A stretch of 64,000 nt of DNA, taken from NCBI GenBank assembly GCA_016717205.1, contig JADKGC010000004.1, positions 558,001 through 622,000 of the forward strand, in the 5' to 3' direction. Both the position numbers and the translations under genes were made by a program. The notes beneath the pieces were generated by a model. The model was given only the letters and a program-made list of their open reading frames with translations. It ran no database searches and had not been told where the DNA came from. Source of the DNA: Candidatus Flexifilum breve. Its GTDB lineage: Bacteria; Chloroflexota; Anaerolineae; Aggregatilineales; Phototrophicaceae. Below are positions 17,147 to 25,536 of this stretch, piece after piece (position 1 is the stretch's first letter; every line of letters begins with the position of its first letter).

Positions 17147-18112
17147 ATGCAGTATCGCACGTTTGGACGGACGGGCTGGCAGGTCGCGGAGATCGGCTAT
17201 GGGATGTGGGGCATGGGCGGTTGGACGGGCTCGGATGATGCCGAGTCGCTGGCGTCGCTGCACCGCTCGGTCGAATTAGGCTGTAACTTCTTCGATACGG
17301 CGCTGGCCTACGGGGAAGGGCACAGCGAAAAGCTGCTCGGTCAACTGCTGAAGGCGTACCCGAACCAGAAGCTGTACACCGCCAGCAAAATCCCCCCGAA
17401 GAATCGCAAATGGCCGGCCACGCCGGAGTATGATATCGCCGACGTGTTCCCCTACGACTACCTGATCGCTATGACCGACACGTCGCTCAAGAACATGGAT
17501 GTCGAGCAGGTCGATTTGATGCAGCTTCACGTGTGGGATGATCACTTCACGGCGGATGACGGGTGGAAGCGCGCCGTCGAAACCTTGAAGTCATCCGGCA
17601 AAATCGGTGCGTTCGGCATCAGCATCAACCGCTGGGAGCCAGCCAATGTGCTGGAAGCGCTGCGCACCGGGTTGATCGACGCGGTGCAGGTGGTGTACAA
17701 CATCTTCGACCAGAATCCCGAAGACGAACTTTACCCACTGTGCCGCGAACTCAACATCGGCGTGATTGCACGCGTGCCGTTTGATGAGGGCAGTCTGACC
17801 GGGACGTTCACCAAAGACACGCGCTTCCCGAAAGAGGATTGGCGGAGCAACTACTTCACGCCGGAGACGGTCGCCGAGACGGTGGAGCGCATCGACGCGT
17901 TTAAGCATCTGATCCCGGCGGGCATGTCGATGCCGGAATTCGCGCTGCGCTTCATCCTCGCCGAGCCGACGGTGAGCACTATCATCCCCGGCATGCGCAA
18001 GCTGCGGAATGTCGAGGCGAACATCGCTGCCAGTGATGGGAAAGCGCTCTCCGCCGATCTAGTCGACGCGCTGCGCCCGCATCGCTGGGTGCGCCAGCCG
18101 ATCCCGATCTAG
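17147..18112 (+). CDS. Aldo/keto reductase
   Basis: A 321-residue NADPH-dependent carbonyl reductase of the AKR fold: catalytic Asp and Tyr in 'FFDTALAYGEGHSEKLLGQ' (residues about 45-62), Lys in 'YTASKIPP', His in 'LMQLHVW', and the cofactor-binding end 'STIIPGMRKLRNVEANI'. A GGAGG ribosome site precedes ATG 17147. Physiological substrate unknown. It ends in a hairpin terminator shared with the convergent membrane gene. Confidence 0.92.
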   Translation: MQYRTFGRTGWQVAEIGYGMWGMGGWTGSDDAESLASLHRSVELGCNFFDTALAYGEGHSEKLLGQLLKAYPNQKLYTASKIPPKNRKWPATPEYDIADVFPYDYLIAMTDTSLKNMDVEQVDLMQLHVWDDHFTADDGWKRAVETLKSSGKIGAFGISINRWEPANVLEALRTGLIDAVQVVYNIFDQNPEDELYPLCRELNIGVIARVPFDEGSLTGTFTKDTRFPKEDWRSNYFTPETVAETVERIDAFKHLIPAGMSMPEFALRFILAEPTVSTIIPGMRKLRNVEANIAASDGKALSADLVDALRPHRWVRQPIPI

Positions 18113-18122
18113 TCGGCGTGGA

Positions 18123-18157
18123 GCAGAGGACGAGATCGGTCTCGTCCTCTGCTTGTT
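18123..18157. terminator. Strong hairpin terminator between convergent genes
   Basis: GCAGAGGACGAGA (18123-18135) pairs with TCTCGTCCTCTGC (18140-18152) around TCGG; TTGTT follows on the + strand. It ends the aldo/keto reductase transcript and may also serve the minus-strand gene at 18163. Confidence 0.8.
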
Positions 18158-18162
18158 GGCCG

Positions 18163-18570
18163 CTATACCGCTGCGGAGGCGGAGCGACGGGGGAAGCGCG
18201 TCACCAAGGCCGCGATGAAGACGATGGGCAGCACAGCGGCGGTCGACACTTGCATGAGCGTCAAACTGCCGTTAAGCAGGTAAACCATCGTTCCCAGCCA
18301 GTCGACCGCCTGCACGCCGATCATGGCGATAATCCATGAGGTGTGCCGCGCCGGGTCGCGCAGCGCCATGAACATCCCATAGGCGAAACCAAAGGCCCGC
18401 GCGCCGAACATGGTAAACATCCACAGCGCCCACGGTGGCGCCGCTTCCAGACCGACGAGACCCGCGAAGGTGTTCGGCAGGAAGACGAACATCACCCCGA
18501 AGAAGATTTGCAGAACGCCGATAAAGCCGAGCATATAGCGCAGTAAGTTCGAATTGCGCTGGGTAGTCAT
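18163..18570 (-). CDS. Four-helix integral membrane protein, function unknown
   Basis: A 135-residue very hydrophobic protein with four predicted membrane helices ('LLRYMLGFIGVLQIFFGVMF', 'WALWMFTMFGARAFGFAYGM', 'SWIIAMIGVQAVDWLGTMVY', 'VSTAAVLPIVFIAALVTRF') and an Arg-rich C-terminus. No family is recognised with certainty. It is divergent from the HxlR regulator, with a palindromic operator in the shared 125-base gap, so it is the likely target of that regulator. Confidence 0.75.
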   Translation of the reverse strand: MTTQRNSNLLRYMLGFIGVLQIFFGVMFVFLPNTFAGLVGLEAAPPWALWMFTMFGARAFGFAYGMFMALRDPARHTSWIIAMIGVQAVDWLGTMVYLLNGSLTLMQVSTAAVLPIVFIAALVTRFPRRSASAAV

Positions 18571-18632
18571 GGTGTGTTTTCTCCTGTGTTGAATGTTGAC
18601 AGCTCATGTTGACCAGTCTATGCAGCTTGTTT

Positions 18633-18646
18633 TACTTTGTAAAGTA
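18633..18646. promoter_or_regulatory. Probable HxlR-type operator TACTTTGTAAAGTA
   Basis: A perfect inverted repeat (TACTTT-GT-AAAGTA) in the divergent gap between the membrane protein and the HxlR gene. Known HxlR/YodB-type sites have the form TACTnnnnnAGTA, so self-regulation plus control of the divergent gene is likely. Two GTTACA direct repeats follow (about 18647-18675). Confidence 0.6.
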
Positions 18647-18695
18647 GTTACAATAGAGTGCTATAGTTACATTAAATGAACTAAAAGGGGTCATC

Positions 18696-19025
18696 ATGGG
18701 TGCAAAAGGCTGTCCGATTGAGAAGGCGGTCTCGATCCTCGAAGGGAAGTGGACGCTGTTGATCCTGCGTGAACTGTTCACCGGAATGAAGCGCTTCGGC
18801 GAACTGCGTTCCGAACTCGACGGCATCAGCCCCAAAACGCTGACTGAACGCTTGCGTATACTCGAAGCTCAGGGGATTGTGCAGCGGACGATCTACCCGG
18901 AGGTGCCACCACGCGTCGAGTATGCGTTGACCGAGTACGGCGAAACGCTCCGACCCGTGATCGATGCGCTGCGGGCATGGGGCGAACAAATTCCTGAGGC
19001 TGTTCTCGCAACTACCTCAACGTGA
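18696..19025 (+). CDS. HxlR-family winged-helix transcriptional regulator
   Basis: The 109-residue protein has the family signature: N-terminal Cys ('KGCPIEKAV'), 'ILEGKWTLLILRELFTGMKRF', the recognition helix 'GISPKTLTERLRILEAQGIV' and wing 'PPRVEYALTEYGETL'. In HxlR/YodB regulators the conserved Cys near position 6 often senses quinones, aldehydes or oxidants. An AAAGGGG ribosome site precedes ATG 18696. It faces a membrane protein gene across an operator palindrome. Confidence 0.92.
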   Translation: MGAKGCPIEKAVSILEGKWTLLILRELFTGMKRFGELRSELDGISPKTLTERLRILEAQGIVQRTIYPEVPPRVEYALTEYGETLRPVIDALRAWGEQIPEAVLATTST

Positions 19026-19042
19026 GTTTTACCTGTTCCTTT

Positions 19043-19048
19043 TATAAT
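19043..19048 (+). promoter_or_regulatory. Candidate -10 box for the alpha/beta hydrolase gene
   Basis: A perfect TATAAT at 19043-19048 sits 28 bases before the GGAGGC-preceded ATG at 19077; no clear -35 is present. Its position argues against the upstream in-frame ATG at 19047 being the start. Confidence 0.4.
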
Positions 19049-19076
19049 GAAAGGGAATACACACGGAGGCGGCAGA

Positions 19077-20180
19077 ATGATCGCTGAGAAAATTGCCTGG
19101 CTGCGCGGCCACTTTCATCGAGCCGAGGGAGATGTCCCCGGCACGCAGACCGCGCTCTACCGCATGTCCGACCTCGTCAACGGCGGCTATATCCCCGCGC
19201 CGCTCGGTCGCGGTTTCCTGCTGGATGCCGGGCTGCGGGATATGGTCTGGCAGGTGATGTGGGCAGACGATCATTTCACGACGGACGATGAGCTGGAAGA
19301 ACTCGCCGCCGAATGCGAAGGCTATGTGATCTTCATGCATGGGTGGACGGGCAACCATGCCATCTGGGAGAGCATCCCCGGTATGGTCACGGTGAGCAAC
19401 CAGAAGCTGATCGCCATCGCCGTCGATCACAATGGCTTTGGCGAAGCGCGCTTTGTCGATCAAACCCCCGCGCTCGATCAGTGCAATCCGCCCGCCGCCA
19501 TGTCAACCATCGAGAGCCTCATCGAAGTGTTGAAGATCCGCCGCCAGCGCGGCGAAAGCCATAACCGCGTGATCAACTTCGTCGGTCACAGCATGGGTGG
19601 GGCAGCGCTGTTCTATCTCGATCCGCTGCATTGGCGGGTAGGGGAGGAGACGCGCCTCGCGCTCGCGCCTGCGCTCCTGCTCGACGACGATTCCAAGCGC
19701 GCCTTCTTCACGGCGCTCGGCGTGGGCATTGGCATCGTCAACCGCCTGCACGTTTTCGAGGTGATCGAACGCGCTATCAAGCCCGGCATGATCGAGGCAG
19801 TGTGCGCGGGTGGCAGCAGCTACCTCAAAGAACTGCACCGCTACCAGTACAACAACACCCCGCGCGGCATCATCTCCTCGACCTTCATGGCGATGGGGCT
19901 GCTTAATAACCGCGAAATCCCCCGTCAATTCGATTTCTTCAAGGCGATGCTTGGTCACCGGGATGCGCTCGTCGGCCTTGTCCCGATGATGGACCTGCTG
20001 TCGCACCTCGAATTCCCTGCCGCCAATGTGCGCGTCGTCGCTGGATCGCACTATATGTTCAGCGTCGGACCAGAGGCGGTTTTCCAGCATGCGCAGAACC
20101 GCGAACTGGTCGTGCAGGACATTTTGGCACTGCATCACGCCGCCTACGAACGGCAGCGAATCGGCCTGCGGATCGGCTGA
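19077..20180 (+). CDS. Alpha/beta-hydrolase fold protein
   Basis: A 367-residue soluble protein with the alpha/beta-hydrolase core: oxyanion region 'FMHGWTGNHAIW', nucleophile elbow 'GHSMGGA' (Ser at about 171) and a late His in 'VVAGSHYMFS'. A cap-like helical insertion lies between the nucleophile and the late strands. It begins with an atypical ~75-residue N-terminal segment. ATG 19077 is chosen because GGAGGC lies six bases upstream. No lipase, esterase or epoxide-hydrolase subgroup is clear; substrate unknown. Confidence 0.8.
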   Translation: MIAEKIAWLRGHFHRAEGDVPGTQTALYRMSDLVNGGYIPAPLGRGFLLDAGLRDMVWQVMWADDHFTTDDELEELAAECEGYVIFMHGWTGNHAIWESIPGMVTVSNQKLIAIAVDHNGFGEARFVDQTPALDQCNPPAAMSTIESLIEVLKIRRQRGESHNRVINFVGHSMGGAALFYLDPLHWRVGEETRLALAPALLLDDDSKRAFFTALGVGIGIVNRLHVFEVIERAIKPGMIEAVCAGGSSYLKELHRYQYNNTPRGIISSTFMAMGLLNNREIPRQFDFFKAMLGHRDALVGLVPMMDLLSHLEFPAANVRVVAGSHYMFSVGPEAVFQHAQNRELVVQDILALHHAAYERQRIGLRIG

Positions 20181-20187
20181 GAAATTC

Positions 20188-20261
20188 TTGACTCGCCTTG
20201 CCCTGTATGTTAATCTAGGGTTAGGTTATTTGTTCCAATTTGAACAATCGAACGCTATACT
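20188..20261 (+). promoter_or_regulatory. Promoter region of the nuo operon
   Basis: TTGACT (20188-20193), 17-base spacer, TAATCT (20211-20216) is a good sigma-70 promoter. A palindrome TGTTC-CAATTT-GAACA (20231-20246) follows, then a second -10-like TATACT (20256-20261) just before the nuoA ATG at 20273. The palindrome sits where a repressor would block both. Confidence 0.6.
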
Positions 20262-20272
20262 AGGTGCATCCT

Positions 20273-20635
20273 ATGAACGCACTGAATGAATTCGCGCCGA
20301 TTGGCGTACTGTTGGTCGTTGCTATCCTCGTTTCGCTTCTCATCCTCTTCATCTCGCGGCTCTTCGGCCCGTATCGACCGACGACCCGTAAGAATGCACC
20401 CTACGAGAGCGGTATGAAACCGATTGGTCCCGCCAATCGTCGCTACTCAGTGCGCTTCTACTTAATCGCGGTGTTGTTCATTCTGTTCGACATCGAAGTC
20501 ATCTTCTTCCTGCCCTGGGCGGTGGTTTTCCGCGACCTCGGCTTGTATGCGTTTATCGCGATGGGCGTGTTTATTGCCGTCTTGACCATCGGCTTGATCT
20601 ATGAGTGGAAAGTAGGGGCGTTAGAATGGGAGTGA
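20273..20635 (+). CDS. nuoA: NADH-quinone oxidoreductase subunit A
   Basis: A 120-residue membrane subunit with three helices and the conserved NuoA features 'PYESGMKPIG', 'RYSVRFYLIAVLFILFDIEV' and 'FFLPWAV'. NuoA belongs to the membrane arm next to the quinone site. ATG 20273 is used; an in-frame GTG lies at 20264. It overlaps nuoB by 10 bases and heads the complex I operon. Confidence 0.96.
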   Translation: MNALNEFAPIGVLLVVAILVSLLILFISRLFGPYRPTTRKNAPYESGMKPIGPANRRYSVRFYLIAVLFILFDIEVIFFLPWAVVFRDLGLYAFIAMGVFIAVLTIGLIYEWKVGALEWE

Positions 20636-21117
20636 TCTCCTCTAAACTTGGCGATCTCGGCGTCGTCACCACGACGCTGGACACCGCCGTCAACTGGGCG
20701 CGGACGGGCGCGATGTGGCCCCTCCTGTTCGGGTTGGCGTGCTGCGCTATCGAAATGATGGCGACCCAGGCTTCCGATTATGATATGTCGCGCTTCGGCA
20801 TGGAGCTGAACCGCGCTTCACCGCGTCAAAGCGACCTGATCATCGTGGCGGGGCGCGTGACGCGCAAGATGGCTCCGGTCATCCGCCAGTTGTACGATCA
20901 GATGGCGTCGCCGAAGTACGTGCTGGCGATGGGCGACTGCGCCTCGTGCGGCGGCGTGTACAACAACTACGCGGTCGTGCAGGGTGTCGACGAAATCATC
21001 CCGGTCGACGTGTATGTCGCGGGCTGCCCGCCGCGCCCGGAACAGTTGATTCACGGCATTCTCACGCTGCATGAAAAGGTGCGCGGTCAAAGTCTCGCCC
21101 AGTGGGTGAAAGAGTAG
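20626..21117 (+). CDS. nuoB: NADH-quinone oxidoreductase subunit B
   Basis: This 163-residue subunit holds the terminal 4Fe-4S cluster N2 that reduces quinone. Ligands are visible: tandem Cys in 'FGLACCAIEMM', Cys in 'GDCASCGG', and 'GCPPRPEQL'. The ATG at 20626 lies inside the end of nuoA, so translation is coupled; an upstream GTG in frame (20605) is less likely. Confidence 0.97.
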   Translation: MGVISSKLGDLGVVTTTLDTAVNWARTGAMWPLLFGLACCAIEMMATQASDYDMSRFGMELNRASPRQSDLIIVAGRVTRKMAPVIRQLYDQMASPKYVLAMGDCASCGGVYNNYAVVQGVDEIIPVDVYVAGCPPRPEQLIHGILTLHEKVRGQSLAQWVKE

Positions 21118-21123
21118 ACGACA

Positions 21124-21660
21124 ATGCAAATTCCAAAGGCGCTCGACCCCGTCGAGGCGGTCAAGGGAGCATTCCCGGAAGCCGTCCTCGACGTTGTGCA
21201 ATTCCGCGATGAAACCACGTTGGTGATCCACCCCAAGTCGATCGTCAACGTTTGCCGTTATCTACGTGACACCAACGGCCTGATCTACAACTTCATGTCA
21301 GACATCAGCTCGGTGGATTACTACCCGGACTATAACCGTCCCGGGCGGTTTGGCGTGTGTTACCACCTGCTGTCGATGCTCTACAACCGCCGCCTGCGCG
21401 TCAAGGTCTACCTGCCGGAAGATGAACCGGTAGTGCCGACTGTGACCGGCGTGTGGCAGGTCGCCAACTGGCTGGAGCGCGAAATCTACGACATGATGGG
21501 GATCATCTTCGATGGTCATCCCGATCTGCGCCGCGTGCTGCTTCCTGAAGACTGGGACGGCCATCCTGCCCGCCGTGATGCGCCGCTGGGGTACGAGACG
21601 GTTATGTTCTCGTTCAACAGCGACGAAATCAGCAAGCACAAGCCGTTTGCGAAGGAGTAA
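21124..21660 (+). CDS. nuoC: NADH-quinone oxidoreductase subunit C
   Basis: A 178-residue peripheral-arm subunit (30 kDa type), separate from NuoD here. Conserved signature: 'WLEREIYDMMGIIFDGHPDLRRVLLPEDW' region and 'HPARRD'. Six bases after nuoB. Confidence 0.95.
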   Translation: MQIPKALDPVEAVKGAFPEAVLDVVQFRDETTLVIHPKSIVNVCRYLRDTNGLIYNFMSDISSVDYYPDYNRPGRFGVCYHLLSMLYNRRLRVKVYLPEDEPVVPTVTGVWQVANWLEREIYDMMGIIFDGHPDLRRVLLPEDWDGHPARRDAPLGYETVMFSFNSDEISKHKPFAKE

Positions 21661-21666
21661 CGCGAG

Positions 21667-22941
21667 ATGGTAACGGGTATCCAGAATATAGAACCAACCG
21701 CCATTCCTGATTCGATGAAGCAGTGGGAAGGCAGCCTGGAGCAGCTCCGCGGCCTCGTCAGCGAACGCGCGATGACCGGCGAAACCATGCTCCTGAACAT
21801 GGGACCGCATCATCCCAGCACCCACGGGGTGCTCCGCTTGCTGCTGGAACTGGACGGCGAACAAATCGTCACCTGCCTGCCCGATGTCGGCTATCTGCAC
21901 ACGGGCATCGAAAAGAGCATTGAAACGCGCACGTACGAAAAAGCCGTGCCGCTGACCGACCGCATGGACTACCTCGCCCCGATGAACAACAATCTGGTGT
22001 TCGCGCTGGCGGTGGAAAAGCTGGTCGACCTCGATGTGCCGGAACGCGCGCAGGTCATCCGCGTGATTTGCTCGGAACTGACGCGCATCAACAGCCACCT
22101 CGTGTGGTTGGGCACGCACGCGCTCGACATGGGCGCGATGAGCGTGTTCCTGTACTGCTTCCGCGAACGCGAATACATCCTCGACATGTACGAGATGCTC
22201 GGCGGTCAGCGGTTGATGTCCAGCTACATCCGCCCCGGTGGCGTGTGGCGTGACATCCCCGAGGAATTCCTGCCCGCGCTCCAGCGCTTTGTCGATTACT
22301 TCCCGGCCAAGGTGGACGACTACGAAAAGCTGCTCACCAACAACCCGCTGTGGATTGACCGCACGCAGGGCATTGGCGTGATTGAGCCGGAAGAAGGCAT
22401 TTCACTTGGCGTGAGCGGCCCGAGCCTGCGCGCCAGCGGTGTCAACTGGGATATCCGCAAGGCGCAGCCGTACAGCGGCTACGAGAAGTACGACTTTGAC
22501 GTGCCGCTGGGTCAGCACGGCGATGTGTATGATCGTTTCTATGTGCGCGTGCAAGAAATGCGCCAGAGCATCAAGATCATCAAGCAGGCGATGAAGAACA
22601 TTCCCGCCGGGCCGTTCCGTTCGACCAACCGTAAGTTCGTCCCGCCGCCGCGCGCGGAACTGGGACGCAGCATGGAAGCGGTCATCCACCACTTCAAGCT
22701 GTGGACGGAAGGTTACAGCGCGCCGGATCAAGAAGTGTTCGTGGCGATTGAAAGCCCGCGCGGTGAAATTGGCTGCTACTTGCACGGCACGGGCGGCAAC
22801 AAGCCGCGCCGCGTCCACTTCAAGACGCCGTCGTTCATTCACATCAGCGCGTTGGGCAAGATCGCGGAAGGGCACATGATCGCGGACTTGGTGGGCATCA
22901 TCGGCAGCGTCGACATCGTGCTGGGCGACAGCGACAGATAA
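21667..22941 (+). CDS. nuoD: NADH-quinone oxidoreductase subunit D
   Basis: The 424-residue 49-kDa-type subunit lines the quinone pocket with NuoB. Seen are 'MGPHHPSTHGVLRLLLELDG' (quinone-pocket His), 'RMDYLAPM', 'RGGV'-type 'RPGGVWRDIP', and the C-terminal 'VDIVLGDSDR'. A ~40-residue N-terminal extension precedes the core. After it, a 105-base gap with a hairpin repeat separates nuoE. Confidence 0.96.
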   Translation: MVTGIQNIEPTAIPDSMKQWEGSLEQLRGLVSERAMTGETMLLNMGPHHPSTHGVLRLLLELDGEQIVTCLPDVGYLHTGIEKSIETRTYEKAVPLTDRMDYLAPMNNNLVFALAVEKLVDLDVPERAQVIRVICSELTRINSHLVWLGTHALDMGAMSVFLYCFREREYILDMYEMLGGQRLMSSYIRPGGVWRDIPEEFLPALQRFVDYFPAKVDDYEKLLTNNPLWIDRTQGIGVIEPEEGISLGVSGPSLRASGVNWDIRKAQPYSGYEKYDFDVPLGQHGDVYDRFYVRVQEMRQSIKIIKQAMKNIPAGPFRSTNRKFVPPPRAELGRSMEAVIHHFKLWTEGYSAPDQEVFVAIESPRGEIGCYLHGTGGNKPRRVHFKTPSFIHISALGKIAEGHMIADLVGIIGSVDIVLGDSDR

Positions 22942-22944
22942 AAG

Positions 22945-23030
22945 CAGGACTGAGAACCTCAGGACTGTGGACTGAGCAATGCAGGATGAGCTTGTATGAC
23001 TCAGTCCTCAGTCCTCAAACCTCAGTCCTT
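22945..23030. repeat. Inverted repeat family E (GGACTGAG / CTCAGTCC) between nuoD and nuoE, copy 1
   Basis: Several GGACTGAG-like units on the left (from 22945) and CTCAGTCC units on the right (to 23030) can form a long hairpin. A second copy is at 32017-32108, also inside the nuo operon. No T-run follows, so full termination is not expected; mRNA stability or differential expression is a possible role. Confidence 0.7.
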
Positions 23031-23046
23031 CTCTAAAGGGTTGAAC

Positions 23047-23541
23047 ATGATCAAAGACAAATATGCGGATCGCATTAGCAGAACGTTCGCCAAGTACCCC
23101 GATAAGCGGTCAGCGGTGATGCCCCTGCTGTATATCGTGCAGGAAGAATACGGCTGGATTACGCCCGAAGGGGTGGTCGAAGTCGCGGAACTGTGCGAGC
23201 TTGACCCGACGCAGGTCAAGTCGATTGCTGGCTTCTACACGATGTACTCCGAAAAGCCCAAGGGCAAGTACTGGCTGCAGGTCTGCACTGACCTCGCCTG
23301 TGCGCTGCGCGGCGCGGATGAATTCCATGCGCAGCTCAAGAGCTACCTGAAGGTCGAAGAGGGCGGCACGACGGACGACGGGCTGTTCACCGTCGAACAC
23401 GTGATGTGCCTCGCCGCGTGCGACAAAGCGCCGATGATGCAGTGCAATTTCCATTTCTATGAAAATCTGGATATGGAAAAGATGAAAGTCCTGCTCGAAC
23501 AATGGCGGAATGAAGTCAACGCCGCCGTGAGTCAGAAATAG
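23047..23541 (+). CDS. nuoE: NADH-quinone oxidoreductase subunit E
   Basis: A 164-residue thioredoxin-fold 2Fe-2S subunit of the NADH dehydrogenase module: ligands in 'CTDLAC' and 'CLAACDKAPM' in the family spacing. ATG 23047 follows an AAAGGG ribosome site; an ATG further upstream at 22996 lies within the repeat and is rejected. Confidence 0.96.
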   Translation: MIKDKYADRISRTFAKYPDKRSAVMPLLYIVQEEYGWITPEGVVEVAELCELDPTQVKSIAGFYTMYSEKPKGKYWLQVCTDLACALRGADEFHAQLKSYLKVEEGGTTDDGLFTVEHVMCLAACDKAPMMQCNFHFYENLDMEKMKVLLEQWRNEVNAAVSQK

Positions 23542-23549
23542 GGGACAGT

Positions 23550-24902
23550 ATGCCGAATATCATTTACCGCGAAAAAGACGTTCCCAACATTCATCAGTTT
23601 GATGTCTACATCCAGAACGGCGGCTACGAGGGTCTGAAGAAGGCGCTCACGCAGAAGCCCGCCGATGTGATCAACGAAGTGAAGGCGTCCAATTTGCGCG
23701 GTCGCGGCGGCGCGGGCTTCCCGACCGGGACAAAATGGAGCTTCATTCCGCAGAGCGAACCCGTTAAGTACGTCGTCGTCAACGCGGACGAAAGCGAGAC
23801 TGGGACGTTCAAGGATCGGCAGATCATCGAGAATAACCCGCACCAACTGATCGAAGGCGCGCTGATCGCCGCCTATGCGATTCAGGCGAAAGCGGTCTAC
23901 ATTTACCTGCGCGGCGAATTCTGGGATCTCGCGCATCAGCTCGATGATCGCATCGCCGAAGCCGTCAAAGGCAATATGTGCGGCGACAACATCAACGGCT
24001 CGGGCTGGTCGTGCATGGTCTACACGCACCTCGGCGCGGGCGCGTACATCTGCGGTGAAGAGAGCGCGCTGCTCGAAAGCCTCGAAGGCAAGCTCGGTCA
24101 GCCGCGCGTGCGTCCGCCGTTCCCCGCGAACAAGGGCGGCGGTCTGTACGGCGAACCCACCGTCATCAACAACGTGGAAACGCTCACGAACGTGCCGTGG
24201 ATCATCGTCAACGGCGCGGCGGCCTACAAGGGCATTAACGGCAACGAACAAAGCCCCGGCACGAAGATTTTCTGCCTGAGCGGTCACGTCAACAAGCCCG
24301 GCAACTATGAACTGCCGCTCGGCGTGACGTTCCGCGAGCTGATTTTCGAACATGGCGGCGGCATCCCCAACGGCAAACAGATCAAGGCGATTCTGCCGTC
24401 GGGTGGCTCTGGCCCGATCCTGCGCGCGACCGACGAAGTGCTCGATTGCAAATTGACCTACGAAGATGTCGTCAAGGTCGGCTCGATCCTCGGGTCGGCG
24501 TCGGTCATCGTCATGGACGAAGACACCGACATTACGTGGATCGCGTCGAAGGCCATCAAGTTCTTCAAGCATGAAAGCTGCGGCAAGTGCACGCCGTGCC
24601 GTGAAGGCACGTACTGGATTGACAAGGTGGTCGACCGCATTCTGAGCGGGCAGGGCAAGCCCAGTGATGTGGATCTGATCGCCAATATCGCCAAGAACAT
24701 GCAGGGCGTGACGCTGTGCGCGCTCGGTGACTTCGCGGCGAACCCAATCATCCACACGATCAAGAACTTCCCGGAAGACTTCAAGAAGCACGTGGATGTC
24801 AAGGCACCCGAACCGGCGGCGGCCAAGCCAGCGGCGAAACCCGCGGCGGCAGCGGGGGCGGCACGGGGTAAAGCCGCGGCTCCGGCGCAGGGTGGAGATT
24901 AG
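23550..24902 (+). CDS. nuoF: NADH-quinone oxidoreductase subunit F
   Basis: The NADH-oxidising subunit (450 residues): FMN site 'GRGGAGFPTGTKW' (about 51-63), NADH site 'GAGAYICGEESALL' (about 163), and the N3 4Fe-4S ligands 'SCGKCTPCREG' (about 344) plus Cys in 'VTLCALGD'. The C-terminus carries a low-complexity Ala/Pro/Lys tail ('PAAAKPAAKPAAAAG') beyond the usual end. Nine bases after nuoE, three bases before the next gene. Confidence 0.97.
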   Translation: MPNIIYREKDVPNIHQFDVYIQNGGYEGLKKALTQKPADVINEVKASNLRGRGGAGFPTGTKWSFIPQSEPVKYVVVNADESETGTFKDRQIIENNPHQLIEGALIAAYAIQAKAVYIYLRGEFWDLAHQLDDRIAEAVKGNMCGDNINGSGWSCMVYTHLGAGAYICGEESALLESLEGKLGQPRVRPPFPANKGGGLYGEPTVINNVETLTNVPWIIVNGAAAYKGINGNEQSPGTKIFCLSGHVNKPGNYELPLGVTFRELIFEHGGGIPNGKQIKAILPSGGSGPILRATDEVLDCKLTYEDVVKVGSILGSASVIVMDEDTDITWIASKAIKFFKHESCGKCTPCREGTYWIDKVVDRILSGQGKPSDVDLIANIAKNMQGVTLCALGDFAANPIIHTIKNFPEDFKKHVDVKAPEPAAAKPAAKPAAAAGAARGKAAAPAQGGD

Positions 24903-24905
24903 CGC

Positions 24906-25433
24906 GTGACGGACGAGACGCCGCAGCAGCCGGAAGGCGAAGTGGACGGCGACGAAACGCTGCTGTTCCGTCCGCCCTTCATCGAAGACGAGGATGAGGT
25001 CGAAACCGAGACGCTCCCCTTTGAAGATGAGACGGCGCTGATGGCAGAACCCCGCGCAGAGACCGCGCCCGTCGCGGCGGCGCCCGTGATTGAGCCAGAG
25101 GCCGAATGGGTCGCTCCGCCGATCACCGTGGAACTACCCGCCGAACCCGCGATTGACTTCTGGACGCTGCTCCTGCGCCCGAAACACGCGGCGGCGCTCC
25201 GCATCGACGGGTTGGGGCAGGCAATTGAACGCAGCCCGAACGTCCCGGCGAATTACGTGCTCCGCGGTGAGCTGTACCTCACGCTGAAGCGGTACGCGGA
25301 TGCGGAAATGGATTTTCGGCGCGCGCTGGATCTCGCGGCGGCGCAGGTGGAAAGTCAGGATTGGGGCGTGGTCGCGCAAGTGATGCAGGACCGCGCCCTT
25401 GCAGGTTTGAAACAAAGCCGCGCACGGCGGTGA
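24906..25433 (+). CDS. TPR-like protein of unknown function inserted in the nuo operon
   Basis: A 175-residue protein with a GTG start directly after nuoF. Residues 1-90 are disordered-looking and very acidic (Glu/Asp/Pro-rich). The C-terminal ~85 residues have a TPR-like helix pair ('NVPANYVLRGELYLTLKRYA', 'DAEMDFRRALDLA'). No cofactor or membrane motif. Not one of the 14 canonical subunits. Lying between nuoF and nuoG, it may be an assembly factor or accessory subunit of the NADH module; this is inference from position only. Confidence 0.7.
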   Translation: MTDETPQQPEGEVDGDETLLFRPPFIEDEDEVETETLPFEDETALMAEPRAETAPVAAAPVIEPEAEWVAPPITVELPAEPAIDFWTLLLRPKHAAALRIDGLGQAIERSPNVPANYVLRGELYLTLKRYADAEMDFRRALDLAAAQVESQDWGVVAQVMQDRALAGLKQSRARR

Positions 25434-25443
25434 TCTTGTGGTC

Positions 25444-25471
25444 GTAGGGGCGCACGGCCGTGCGCCCCTAC
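25444..25471. repeat. 28-bp perfect palindrome, family C, copy 1
   Basis: GTAGGGGCGCACGG is followed directly by its exact complement. The same 28 bases recur at 42722-42749 and an imperfect copy at 43612-43639. Here it lies in the gap before nuoG. Confidence 0.8.
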
Positions 25472-25506
25472 ACAGACAAATTTAGCCGTTAGCGGATTTT
25501 ACGCAG

Positions 25507-25512
25507 TATAAT
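25507..25512 (+). promoter_or_regulatory. Candidate -10 box upstream of nuoG
   Basis: Perfect TATAAT 25 bases before the nuoG ATG; only a poor -35 match lies upstream. It may be an internal promoter of the nuo operon. Confidence 0.35.
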
Positions 25513-25536
25513 CAAGCCCTCTTTTGGAGAGGAACG

